Positions 46,483 through 58,511 of a DNA stretch of 64,000 nucleotides are shown in pieces. A program made the position numbers and the translations under genes. The notes under the pieces were generated by a model, which was not told the DNA's origin, did not search any database, and saw only the letters and a list, made by a program, of their open reading frames with translations. The first letter of the stretch is position 1; each line of letters starts with the position of its first letter. The stretch is from Eutypa lata (taxonomy: Eukaryota > Ascomycota > Sordariomycetes > Xylariales > Diatrypaceae), in NCBI GenBank assembly GCA_022661535.1, contig JAKULF010000013.1:744001-808000 (forward strand), read 5' to 3'.

Positions 46483-49400
46483 AATTTATATTATTTTTTT
46501 CGTTTTAAATAATTATTTTAATTATTTTAATTTAATAAACTTTATAAACGTTATTAATTTTATTTAAATAATTATTCATTTATATATTATAAGTTTTATA
46601 TAAAATAATTATTATTTACGTAAATAAAAAATAAATTAATTTTATTATATTTTAATAAAAACGCGATTTTTTTAAAATTTTATATATAATACGTATTTTT
46701 TAAATAATAATTCGTTATAACTTAAGATTTATCGTAATAAAATTCGTATTTTTTTTCGCATTAACGAATTTATAATATTTAATTTTTTATAACGTAAATT
46801 TAAATTAAACTTTTTTTTTTATAAATATATTTAAATTCGATTTCGTAATACTTTTAAATCGTTATAATAATTTTTAATTATAAACGCTTTATATTATTTA
46901 ATTAATTCTTTTTTAAATTTTTTTTTTCGATCGATTTTTAAACGTATTTAAAAAACTTTATTTAAAGTTATTTTTATAAAAATTACGTTTTAAATATTAA
47001 AAAGTAATTATTATAATCGCTTAATTTAAATATTTTATTATATATCGTTATTATTTTTTAAAATAAATACGATAAATTTAATATAAAATTAATTTAATAT
47101 TTTCGTAATATAATTCTTTTAATATTATCGTTAATTTTTTTTATTTTATTATTTTTATAAAATTAAATTAATATAATAAATTTTGTTATTTATTTATATT
47201 ATTAATATTATTTTCGTATTTTATAATTATTAAACGTATTAATATTATTATTAATTTATTTTTTTAAATAATTAAAAGTTATTTTAATTTATTTAATCAT
47301 AAATATTATATTAATAAATTATATAAAAAATACGAATTATGTTTTTATTTAATTTATAACGTATTTTATAATTACGAAAATCTTAAATTAATTAATAAAT
47401 ATATAATTAATCGTTTAATATATAAAAAGTATAAATAATATAATTAATTATAAATTAAATAATAAAAAGTTAAGCTTTTTTATTAATTAATACGTAAAGC
47501 ATTTAAATATAATTTATTATATTATTAAAGTAATTTTTAAATATTAAAATTACTTTAAAACATTTTTTATTAAAACTTTAATAATTAAATAATTTTAATT
47601 ATAATAAATCCTTTTTTAAATTTATTATTAAATCGTTATATTTAATTATTTTTTAAAAAGTTTTTATTTTTATTATTATATTTATTATATATAAAAATTC
47701 TTTTAATTATCTTTCGTTTATTATTATTTTATATAATTCTTTTTAATAAAAAATAAAGTTTTTATATATATTTTCTTTTTTATAATAGAAATAATAATAT
47801 CGTTTTATATTAAAAATATTTATATATAACTTATAAATCGATTCGATTTAATTAATTAAAGTTTTAAACGAAATTAAATTAATTTTCGATTAAATATATT
47901 TAATTTTATATATTTTTAATAAAACGTAATAAATAATTTACGAAAATATTCGCTTTATTTTATTTATAAAAGATTTATATATCGTAATATTTAATAATAT
48001 CGAAAAATTTAACGATTTATATTAATTATTTAATTTTTATATTTAACGTTTTAAATAATTCGTAATTTATTATTATTATTACGTTTTTTTCTTTTATTTA
48101 ATATCGTTAATATTATAAAGTTAATATTATTTTTAAAAGTTTTTTTTTTTTAAATTATATATTTCGTTTATATATTTATAAATTTTTTTATATAATAAAT
48201 TATAAAATAAAAAGTTATTTCGTTTCGTTTTTTATATAAATAAAATTATAAAAAAATTACGTTAATATAAAGTTAAAAAGCGTTAATTTTTATAATATAA
48301 AAAATTTATTAATTAAATTTTTATACGATAAATATTATTATAATTACGTTACGAATTTATCGTTAAGTTATTTTAATTTTAATATTTAAAATAATTTTTT
48401 AATTTTTTAATTTTTTAATTAATTTTATTAAAAATATTAATATTTTCGAATAATTTATAATTAAATAACGAAAATAACTTATTATATTAACGAAAACTTA
48501 TATTTTAATTATAATTTTTAATTTCGATCGTTTTTATATTATTAATACTTTAATTAAATTAACTTTAATATTTTTTTTTAATATAATAAATTTAAAAAAT
48601 ATTTTTTTACGAATAAATATGATCGATTTCGTAACGTTAATTATTATATCGTAATTTAATAATTATTAAAATAACGTTTTTATTTTTATATAAAATTATT
48701 TTAAAATTTCTTTTTATATTATAATATTATCGATTATTTTTAAAATAAATTTTTAAAATAATATTAAGATTTTTTTTATTAAAAATTAAAAGATTATTAA
48801 TGCATTATAAAAGTCGAAAAGCATTATTATTTATTTATATAAATCGAATAAAATTATAAAAATCGTTTTTTTTTATATAATTTATAAATTTCGATATATT
48901 AAAAATCGTTTTTAAAATTTATAAAATAATAATATTAATGCTTTGTTATTTATTAAATTTTATTCGTTACGTTTAATAATAAATAAGCGTTTTTTTAAAT
49001 AATTTTATTAAATTTTTAATAATTATAATAAAAACGTTAAATAATATAAAAGTTATTTTTATTTAATTTTATTATTTATTTAAATATTTTTTAAACGTTA
49101 ATAAAGTTAATATTACTTAAAATCTTTAATCGTTTTATATAATTTTTAAAATGTATTATTATACGAAATTTTATATTATTTTTAATTATATTAAATTATA
49201 TTTTCGTAATAATAACTTAATAAATATATAATTATTTATATCGATATAATATTTAATTTTTATTTTAATATTTTTACATTTTTTAACGAATTTAAATAAT
49301 TTTAAAAATTATTTAATATATTTTTATAAATACGCTTTAATTATAAAATCATTAATAAATATTTTTTTATATTAATTTATTTTTAATTCTTTTAATTATA

Positions 49401-51572
49401 TATATATTATTTTAATTATATAATTATTTATATATCGAAATAATATTTCATTAATTAATATTAAATATAATATTAATTTTTTCGATATTTTATTTAAAAT
49501 TATATTTTTATTATTTTTATTATAATTATATTATATATTAAATTTATCAAATATATTCTTTTTTTAAAATTAATTTATTTAAAAATATTTCGTTCGATAT
49601 AATTTTAACGAATATTATAAACTTATATATATATAATATATTTTTTAATTTAAATTTAATTAATATTAATATATTTTAATAAATTTATAATTTTAATTTA
49701 TTTATTCTTTTATTATAAATAATTATATAATATTATATATAAATTATATTTTTATTAAAAATTATAAAGTATAATAAAAAATATAATCGTAATTAAAAAA
49801 AACGTTAAAAAAGTAATTATTTATCGTTTTTATTTTAAATAAATTATAAATTTATTAATAACTTTTTTTTATAAATTTATTTCGTATAAATTTAAATTTT
49901 TCTTTAACGTTTACGTTAATTAAATAAATATAACCTTTTTAATTTTTAATTTTAAATAATTTAAAAAATTCTTTTAATTTTTATTTATATTTAAATTTAT
50001 TTTATTATAATCTTTTCGTTAAACTTTTATCGTTTTTATTATTTTCGATAATTTTATTATTAATAAAATATATTTTCGATTTAATTTTATTTTTTTATTT
50101 ATTAAAAATTATTATTATTATATAAAACTTTTTAAAAATAACTTTTTTATTTTTTAACGTTTATTATTAAAAAACTTAACTTTTTTTTAATAATTTTTTT
50201 TTTAATAATCTTTTATTTTATAATTAAAATATATATTATCGTTTATTATAATTATATAATTATATTGTTTTATAAAATTAACTTTTTATTCGTTATATTT
50301 TAAATTTTAAATTTAATTTAATTTTAACGTTATTAATATTATTATAATAATATTTAATTATTTTAAATATATTATATTTAATTTATTTAATATAATTTCG
50401 AAAATTTTTAAATTATAAAACGAAATAAAAATTTTATATAATTAAATAATTATTTTTAAAATATTATAAATTTTATTTTCGATTTTATAATAAATAATTA
50501 TAAAAGTTTTTTATATTATTTTTTTAATTATTTATTATATATTTTATCGATTAATATAATTATATATAAATAATTAAATAATTAATATATATATTTAAAA
50601 AAAAAAGTTTTTTTATTATAATAAATATTACGATATTTTTATAATAATTAATAAAGAATTTTATAAATATAACGCGTAAAATTAATAAAATTTTCGTTTT
50701 AATAAAATAATAAAATTAAAAATTTCGTTATAAATTTATAAAATTAATAATAATTATTTAAAATTTAAATTATTATTTTAAAAAATATTATTTAATTAAA
50801 TTTTTATAATTTTATATAAATTATAACTTATTAAAAATTATTTATTAATTTAATAAAAATACATTATATTTAAAAATTATAAAAAATAAATACTTATTAA
50901 AATTAATATTAAATTTTTCGTAATTTATTAAATATCGTTTTATTAATTTAAATAAACTTTAAATTTAATAAAAATACGATTTTATTTTTATTTTTACATT
51001 TTAAAAAAGTTATAATTTCGAAAAATAAAATCGTTTTTAATTAAAATATTTTAATTTACTTTTTTTATATTATTATAACTTTTATTTTTAAATTAAACTT
51101 TTCGAAATTTAATCGTTTATTTAATTTTCGTTTTATATTAATTTATTAAATAAAATTCTTAACTTAAAAAAAAAGATTTTTTTATAATATATTAATTACG
51201 AAAAATATTAATATTAATTTTAATATTATTTTATATATTATATTTTAATTAATAATTAAAATAATAATTAAATTTTAAATCGAATCTTTTAATTATTATA
51301 TATTTCGATTATTTTATTTAATATTATAATTTATTTTTATAAATTAACTTTTTAATTTTTTATTAAATTCGTTTAATTTAATATATATTTAATTATTAAA
51401 TTTATTTAAATTTATTTCGTTAATTTAATATAAAATTATATATAATAAATCGTTATTTTATAATATTATAAAAATATAAAAAACGATTTAAAAAAATTAA
51501 AAATTAAATAAATAAATAAAAATATTATTATTTTTATTTAATATAATATAAATTTATAAAAATAATTATTTA

Positions 51573-51855
51573 TACTTTTTAATTTTACTTTTTATAATTT
51601 TAAATATTTACGTAATATATTTATTTTAAAAAATTTTAAAATTTAAAACTTAAAATTAATTAATTAAAAAAAAGAAATTATTTAATAATTAATAAATTTT
51701 ATAAATATTAAAATATAAAACGAATTTTTTAAAAATTTTATAATAACTTTTTTATTATAAGTTTACGTATTATAAATTTTTTATTATATAATCTTTTTAT
51801 TATAAAAAGCTTTATTATATTATATAATATAAAATTTTTATTATTTAATTTTAAA
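51573..51855. repeat. Right LTR (approximate ends)
   Basis: Direct repeat of 46198-46482. After position 51855 the two copies diverge (AAAGTATTATAATACG here against AAAAATTTATATTA at the left). Confidence 0.72.
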
Positions 51856-52620
51856 GTATTATAATACGTATATATTTAATAAGAAATTTATTAATAAAAG
51901 TTATAATAAAGCGTAATTATTATAATAAATATAATAAAAGTTAATTAATACGTAATTTTATTAAATAATTATTTTTATAATTACATTTATCGTATACTTT
52001 TATTTATTATTTTCTTTTTTTTTTAATTTAAAATTTTATATAATTAATAAAATTCGAATTTTCTTTTATATTTAATGCTTTCGTAATATAAGAATTTATA
52101 TATATATATTAAAATATAAATATTATATTTATTATATTTAATAACTTTAATTTTATAATAAAATCTTAATTAAAAATAAATATTTATATATTTTTAAATA
52201 CTTTAAAACTTTTTAATACTTTAAAAAATAAAGTTTAAAAAAATAAATTATATAATTTAATATATTTATTTAATATTTTTATTATATCTTTATAATTTTA
52301 ATATATAAAGTAATATATTTACGATTAATAATATCGAAATCTTTAAATATTATTATATATTATTTAATATTAATAAACATTTATTTAAATATTTATTAAT
52401 TATAATTAATTATTAAGTTTTACTTTTTTAATTAATTAATAATAAAATATTAATAAGTAATATTAATTATTTAAAAGATAAATCGAAAAAGATATTAAAT
52501 AACTTTTAACTTTTTAATTTATAAAGTATATTTTTTAATTTAATTATCTTTTTAACGTTTTAAGAATTTAAAAATTACATGTTAAAAATTGCCTTTAATG
52601 TGTTATCTTTAACATAATTC

Positions 52621-54010
52621 TTTTAACTTTTTTAATCGTTATTACGGCATTTTTATAAATAGCTTTTAACTGTAAAAATAAGCCAAGAATTATTTAACAC
52701 CTTTTCCGATCCACCTCTCAAACTACATAAAGCATGGCATAACAAACACTAGCCGCAACGCCATAATTTGCCACAGCTAAATTATGCCATACTCTAGTCT
52801 GCAATTGAGATAAGTAAACACTTTATCTGCCTGACAACTAAAGACAGTTTTACTCATCGGTAACCGGGAAAGAATCTCGTATATTTTGGGGAAAATATAT
52901 ATGAACGGCATATACGACACTGTTGATATTTGTTTCGGAAGAAGATCTATGAGCATGAAGCTATCCCGAAGCACATATATGCACCAAGTTCTATCTTTAA
53001 TATTAATGTAATACTAGTTAAAGTTTCGCTACTTTGTATTGTATCCCATCTATGCAGCTGGAAACTACCTAGGTACCACTAACGTCATCACCTACCTGCC
53101 ATTACCACCTATCCTTCTCACTACCATAACCTTTCAGGCTACTCGCACTTCGAATTAACTGCGCTAGGTGATGGTAGCGCCCTCCTCGCCATCTACACCG
53201 CACACCAACACATAGCTCAGGATAGCTTCAGCTTTAAGAGCTGGTCATGGCTCAACTCGACGGTTTCGTAGCTATTTTAGCTATTAAAGGTAACTACCCA
53301 ATTAAAATTAAGCATAAATAAGGATATCTCCAGCGTAAAGTAAGTAGGAGCTGATAACCATGACAGGCATACCTAGGATATGGCACAAATAACAAAGTTC
53401 ATTATTTAACAGCAACAACTTATGAATGATTTCAAGTAGCATTTTCCGTTGCCACAATATAAAATTGCGATTGTAATGTGTAGATTTGCTGTTTTCATGA
53501 GGCTACTTGTTGTCTTGATGAAACTTACTATTGACAAGTAGGTGGTATTTACTTTCTAATTCCATAAATCTGTTTTCCAAGTTTGAAGGACATTTGAAGG
53601 TTTGAAGGTTGGTTAACGACTAGTGAAGTTATCTTGAATCTCGCATAGGACTATAAAGACGTCACTTGTAGCCATAAATCATCTTGAACGAAAGGAGCTA
53701 AGATACTTCGGATGATGTCCACAACACCTTTATATTCAATGTACTTTCCATATTTAAATATATGTACTACTTACCCTGTTTAATAAGAGTTTAAAAAGCG
53801 GTACGCCAAGCTTTCTCCGTGCATATCCGTACATACCTACTTAGGTATTGACCGACGTAAACGAATTCCATGCGTTTGCCTTTCCACCACACCCCTCGCA
53901 TGCACCCTAGTCACATCCGAATTTCCTTGTAATCACCTTTTTTATTTGAAGATCTCTTTCCCAATCTTCGTTGTTGACACGGCTATCTAGGGTAGTTAAC
54001 ACACTACATC
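52621..54010. other. Intergenic, no gene seen
   Basis: Normal composition returns at about 52620. CCTAGGTAC and CTTAGGTA words occur near 53068 and 53840. The 54-kb gene starts after a TTTTTT- and CT-rich leader. Confidence 0.6.
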
Positions 54011-56012
54011 ATGCCGTACGCTCGTGCAGATGCGCCCCCGGGTCTACCGGACTCAGAGACAATCGAAACCCTTCTTGGGAAGCGTAACACCAATGGTGCG
54101 CGCACCCACAAAAAGAAAACTCTCGCTGGGCTAAATGATGAGGAGAGACGACAAACTGGCCTAATCACTCTGGGGAAGCGCCACACCAAAATCCCGGGTG
54201 ATCCATACGGGGTCTATCTGTCTTGGGCTGGCAATGTTGCTCACCCAAAAGATGATCGCATGGTACATCAACCCCTCCTCCGCACCTTCATAGAATACGA
54301 TTCCCCATTTCACCTATTAGTATTGCGAGTTATGACTGATATTGAATGGAATTAGTTCGGTATTATGGAGCCCATATTCGAGGAACTCATGAACAGCACC
54401 GTCACCGATTCTCCTTTACTCCAATCGCTCGGGGATTTGCTTAAGAAGATCCCTACCACAGACCTCGAACTGCTAGCAAATGCGGCAACAGGCGGTCGGT
54501 ATACCTTGGTCAAGAAGACTACGGAAGAAACTATTGTGGAATTCGAACTTGGTGCAAAGCGCGTGCGTCTTATGCAAGCCCATGACATTGACAAGAACGT
54601 CCCAGCCACATACGACAAAGCTAGCCGCTGCCATCAAGCGAAGAAGCGAGTCGAACTCGCCTTTAACGAGCCAGAAATGCCTATTTCTGTTCAGCAGTAC
54701 CTTATGGCAAGTCTATTGCAAGACGGGGCTGCTGTAGTGCCTACTGGCAACGACGAAGAGTTCTTTGAAGACCTTAGATCGACCGCCCGGGAAAAGTACT
54801 GGTTGCTCATGAGCAAAGACGAACGTACACATTGTCGTGCGACTCATGCGGATACAGGACCCCAGTTAGACGACTTTCTTAGTATTGTCAAGTCAAACTG
54901 GCAGAGCAGATGGAACGGTGGAGCCTACGATAAGGACTTCTTCCGAAATTACCTTGAAGACCGTATTGCCGCCGAGGAGGATGCATGGGAATTGGTGGAT
55001 GTGGACGTATTCGTCGTCACGGACCGTAATCGGCAGACGGTATTTGCTAACGTAGTTGGCTTGATGCAACTTCTCTACGGCGAAGCTACTGTCCGCCTTC
55101 TTACCCGATGTCTCGATAACTGGTCCTTCTTTGTACCACTTCCTCTCCCTGAGACTCGTCGACATGTGATAGACAAGCATATCAGGCGCATCCACCCGGA
55201 GCTGGATCCCGCCAAAGCTACCGTCGAGCAGCTCCCGCACGCTAAGATGGCTGTTGCGCATTATGGCTGTTGGTCGGGCCAATACGACCCGAAAGGCATT
55301 CGGGTGTTCAGAACCATGGACGCTGTATTTAGTCGTAGTCAAGATCAGTCCATGTGCAGATCACTGTTCCCTCAGTTCTGCAAGGCTGCTCTAGGAAAGG
55401 CTACCTCGGTGATCCGCTTCCTGGTCAAGCCGTTGGATCCCGAGCATTACGCCGATTGCGTGGAGATTCTGAAGAACCTCCCTCCTGACGAGAAGATTCA
55501 AACAGATGAAGAAGATTTTATGAGTCTTTTCGCAATGGGTGTGAACGGATATACCCAACGACACAAAGATATCAACGACATCAGCGGGGGCATGGCCGGA
55601 CTATTCACGCTCGGCCGATATACAGGTAAATCTAGCAACTCGTTTGTCTTCTTCCATGATGGCTTTCTCTAACACTATCTCAGGTGCTGATCTTTGCGTG
55701 CCTCAACTTGGCGTCAGAGTCCGCTACACACCTGGGTCATGTGCTATCCTACGCGGGGATAAGTTAAACCATCTCGTTCAGGATTACACTGGACCCCGAT
55801 TCTTCATTATTGGCACGAACCACAAAAGTGTGGCCCGGTATGCTTGGAGGAAAATGGGCCGGGCTGAAAAAACCGCAGGCACCACCGAAGTCTACAGCGA
55901 AACACCTTGTGTCAATTACAGAGAAGACGACGACGATGATGATATCGTGTGGACCAATTCCAGAATTCATGGACCTGGAGCTTTGGCCCCGGACAGCAGA
56001 TCATCAACTTAG
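54011..56012 (+). CDS. TET/JBP-like 2-oxoglutarate/Fe(II) dioxygenase-domain protein
   Basis: Two joined parts are firm: a frame from about 54356 to 55625 and 55684-56012 (ACAG|GTAAAT...TATCTCAG|GTGCTG). An N-terminal frame from the ATG at 54011 (MPYARADAPPGLPDSETIET) can be joined only by a 36-nt intron (54319-54354, GTATTG...AATTAG), which is short; otherwise translation starts at the ATG at 54365 (MEPIFEELMNS). The C-terminal part is a double-stranded beta-helix: HKD iron ligands in YTQRHKDINDISGGMAGLFT, GADLCVPQLGVRVRYTPGSC, the distal His in RGDKLNHLVQ and the 2-oxoglutarate Arg in TGPRFFIIGTNHKSV. This motif order is that of the fungal TET/JBP group, which oxidises methylated pyrimidines; other substrates are possible. 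The N-terminal ~300 residues are unrecognised. A poly-Asp run lies near the end. Confidence 0.75.
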
Positions 56013-56809
56013 GGGCTCTCATTCCTGACGACATCGTTAGCCGGTAAGATGTTTATTGCCCGAGGTCAATGCGAGGGCAATTCATAGATGGTTAGCCTTT
56101 TGATGAGGGACTTGATTGGTTTTTTCCCGATCGTCGTGGAGGGTCGGAAACCCTTTGCAGCCTTTCAGTCGAGGCTAGAGTTACACTGCTGGGGACTAGT
56201 TAGCAGCTTTGAAGGGGGGATAATTGTGAGGAACTACACACATAGGACTAATATGCAAGGGATCTCTGAAGCAGATCAGAGCGTCTAACCTATAAGGTAG
56301 CTTATCGGCGCCTTACTGTAGTCATCAGATAGTAACTTCTTAGAATGCAACCAGTCTCCTATCACATTGATCTAACTCTCAGATGCGAGAGACACGTTGA
56401 TGGCATCACGCCATCATGCCTACGCCATGGAGTGGTTGGTATGTGTGGTTTGATGTTACCTAGGGACGACATGAGGCCTTTGGGGTGTCTATAAAGCGAT
56501 GTTTTCACCGAGGTTCCACCTCTCTTGTCAGCATAGGTAAGCTATGAGGGCAAGATGACATCATTGGATCTCATATCGACCTGGGGCCTTGCATTTCATG
56601 GTAAGCCCCATCCACTTTTCAATAAACCTAGCTGGTTTATTCTGCCTTCCCCCTCCCATCCTCCCACAATTAGCTCGCGTCAACAACAACAGAAAACTAT
56701 TAACTTTTCAACACATTGCCTACCAATTTCCAATCAAGACCACGTGGGATTTTTATCAGATGTTCTGTATGACATGGAGTATCTCGTTGACGCCTCTCAC
56801 TTGTTCCTA
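56013..56809. other. Intergenic, no gene seen
   Basis: 3' regions of two convergent genes. Open frames here (56088-56288, 56555-56854) have no supporting features. Confidence 0.6.
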
Positions 56810-57211
56810 TTAATTGATGTTTTGATCGGGCTGAAGGCTCTCACACGCAAATGATTTGAAAGCCCCCTCTGTGCAATCGGAGGCACGCACAACCTTAGAG
56901 AGCCCTCTACAACTGGTATCTGTGAAGAACTCGCACGCGTTCGTGTCGGTCACCACAACACTGGCCGAGATCTTGATCTCCGAGGTACAGTCCTCCCACT
57001 TCGCACCTCCATTGTGGAATTGGCGGCAGGTGGCGCTTACGTCTCCTTGGGCGAAGTCATGGCACGTTCTAGGGTCGTCTCCCCAGTAGGACCGATATGA
57101 ACCGTCGGAATTCGGGTCGCAGTCGTCTACATACTCGTAATCGGCTACGTTCCATGCCATAGATAGGGGAGTGAGAGAGATGGCGAGAGTGGCAAGGATC
57201 GTGATCTTCAT
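56810..57211 (-). CDS. Small secreted cysteine-rich protein (133 residues)
   Basis: The ATG at 57209-57211 begins MKITILATLAISLTPLSMA, a clear signal peptide with cleavage before WNVADYEYV; the in-frame Met further upstream would destroy that signal. The mature part of ~114 residues carries eight cysteines (in DDCD, RTCH, ATCR, EDCT, NACE, TSCR, SDCT, FACE), enough for four disulfides, and is acidic. Single exon. The pattern suits a secreted effector or surface protein of unknown family. A TATATA element at 57464-57470 could be its TATA box. Confidence 0.75.
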   Translation of the reverse strand: MKITILATLAISLTPLSMAWNVADYEYVDDCDPNSDGSYRSYWGDDPRTCHDFAQGDVSATCRQFHNGGAKWEDCTSEIKISASVVVTDTNACEFFTDTSCRGLSKVVRASDCTEGAFKSFACESLQPDQNIN

Positions 57212-58511
57212 TGTAATCAACGCCTTGGACATTGAAGTAAATATACGTATGTGCATTCGAATGGTTGACTCTCTTTGACTGAACTGGATGGATTAAATTG
57301 TGATTACAGATGAGAGGAACCCCTACCCTCTTTGTACTTAGACGACGGTTTCCGAAGGTAGTAGCTAATACATTAATCCTGCTGGCCCTGGGACCAGCGA
57401 CCAACTCAGGAAATGTTGCCATGCAAAAGAATAGGTCTTTAGAAGAAGAGACAGTTGTGTAACCATATATAGAACTCAAAATTCACTCAGCCAATGTCAA
57501 CCTCCAGGACACTGGCCATCTGTCGATCGAGTGAGACAAGGCTGCGTCGCGTATAGAAATATAGTGACAGCAACTTAAAACACGAGCGCTTCCTCTTGAA
57601 CCTCGTGGCCCCCTATAAGGCCAGTGGCGTATCGCGCCCCTTAACGGTGCAAGTCTGTTCTAGGCTCTTAGAAGGAAAGCTCAAAAAGTGCCGCCGCATC
57701 TGTCAATATGATGGCAAGAACCTTCCCTGTCTCATAATCATGGATCAGCTAGGTATGACTTACGGTCGCAAACAAAAGTAAGGGCTTATCAAGATTTCTA
57801 CTAATTAAGAATAGCTAGATTCAAATATAACACTCGTTCTTTTTTGGTTTATAAATTTATACTTAAAGCATGTTTGAAAACCTTGGAGCAAAATGGTTTA
57901 TTATTTGAAGGAACTTAATGTTTTGTTTTGTTTTAATCGTGTTTTTCAACCGAAAAACGAAGAGTGATGCTAACTACATAGTTAGATAGTGGCAACTCAG
58001 GGGCGGGTGCTAGATCCTATAGCGAAGTGATATCAGTTGGCGACAATTGGTGGCAGGTGTCACAGTAGTACCTAAGCATCACTCAAAACGAAGGAATTAA
58101 ATCCGACATTAAGCCTAAGGAGTCTAGCGCCTGTGCGCCCATCAGTCAAACGCGACAGACCGCGTCACGTACGTATTTTTACTTAGGTAAACAACCTTCC
58201 ATCATCCTAATTACCTAGGTACTTTTCATTATCGCCGTTGAGAATCACAAACACTTCCGGAAACCATCCGAAATACCACCTAGTACTATTCTACTTTTGG
58301 AACAACCGACTTGCCATTGTTACTAAAGTTAATATCTCCGCTATGAATGGCATCTGCCCTCCAACCAGGACCATTCAAGTTTGAGTAACATTGAGTGGAA
58401 TCGAGCAACCCAACAGCCGCATTAGTGGGGCAACAGCGCCCGCGTCCTTCGGGGAATCACCTCCACATCAAGACGCCAGCCCCAGCCCAGCCAGGGGCTA
58501 GAACTAAGACA
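57212..58511. other. Divergent promoter region, no gene seen
   Basis: Lies between the divergent secreted-protein and RecQ genes. CCTAGGTAC occurs near 58213. An open stretch directly upstream of 58512 is leader, not protein, because its only possible start codons are non-ATG. Confidence 0.6.

Larger units (their letters stand above)
46198..51855. mobile_element. RIP-degraded LTR retrotransposon
   Basis: Two direct repeats of about 285 bp, at 46198-46482 and 51573-51855, align over nearly their full length, sharing words such as TATTAAAATATAAAACGAAT, TTATAATAACTTTTTTATTA and AAAAAGCTTTATTATATTAT. Spacing gives an element of about 5.66 kb, normal for a gypsy or copia retrotransposon. The first repeat starts TGC and the second TAC, consistent with a RIP change of TG. 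Internal genes, primer site and orientation cannot be read. Target duplications are not resolved in this composition. Confidence 0.75.
46075..52620. repeat. 6.5-kb AT-rich RIP block
   Basis: The sequence is almost only A and T with scattered CG, CT and AC; CA and TG dinucleotides are rare. There is no open frame of 60 codons for more than 7 kb around it. Loss of CpA/TpG with survival of CpG is the expected result of RIP, which changes CpA to TpA in duplicated DNA of ascomycetes. The block contains a degraded LTR retroelement (46198-51855) and AT-rich flanks, including 51856-52620, that probably belong to other degraded elements. Confidence 0.88.

Noticed and set aside
46075..52620. Possible mitochondrial insertion because of the extreme AT content
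   Set aside because: CpA/TpG loss with retained CpG, direct terminal repeats and absence of any mitochondrial frame favour RIP of nuclear repeats.
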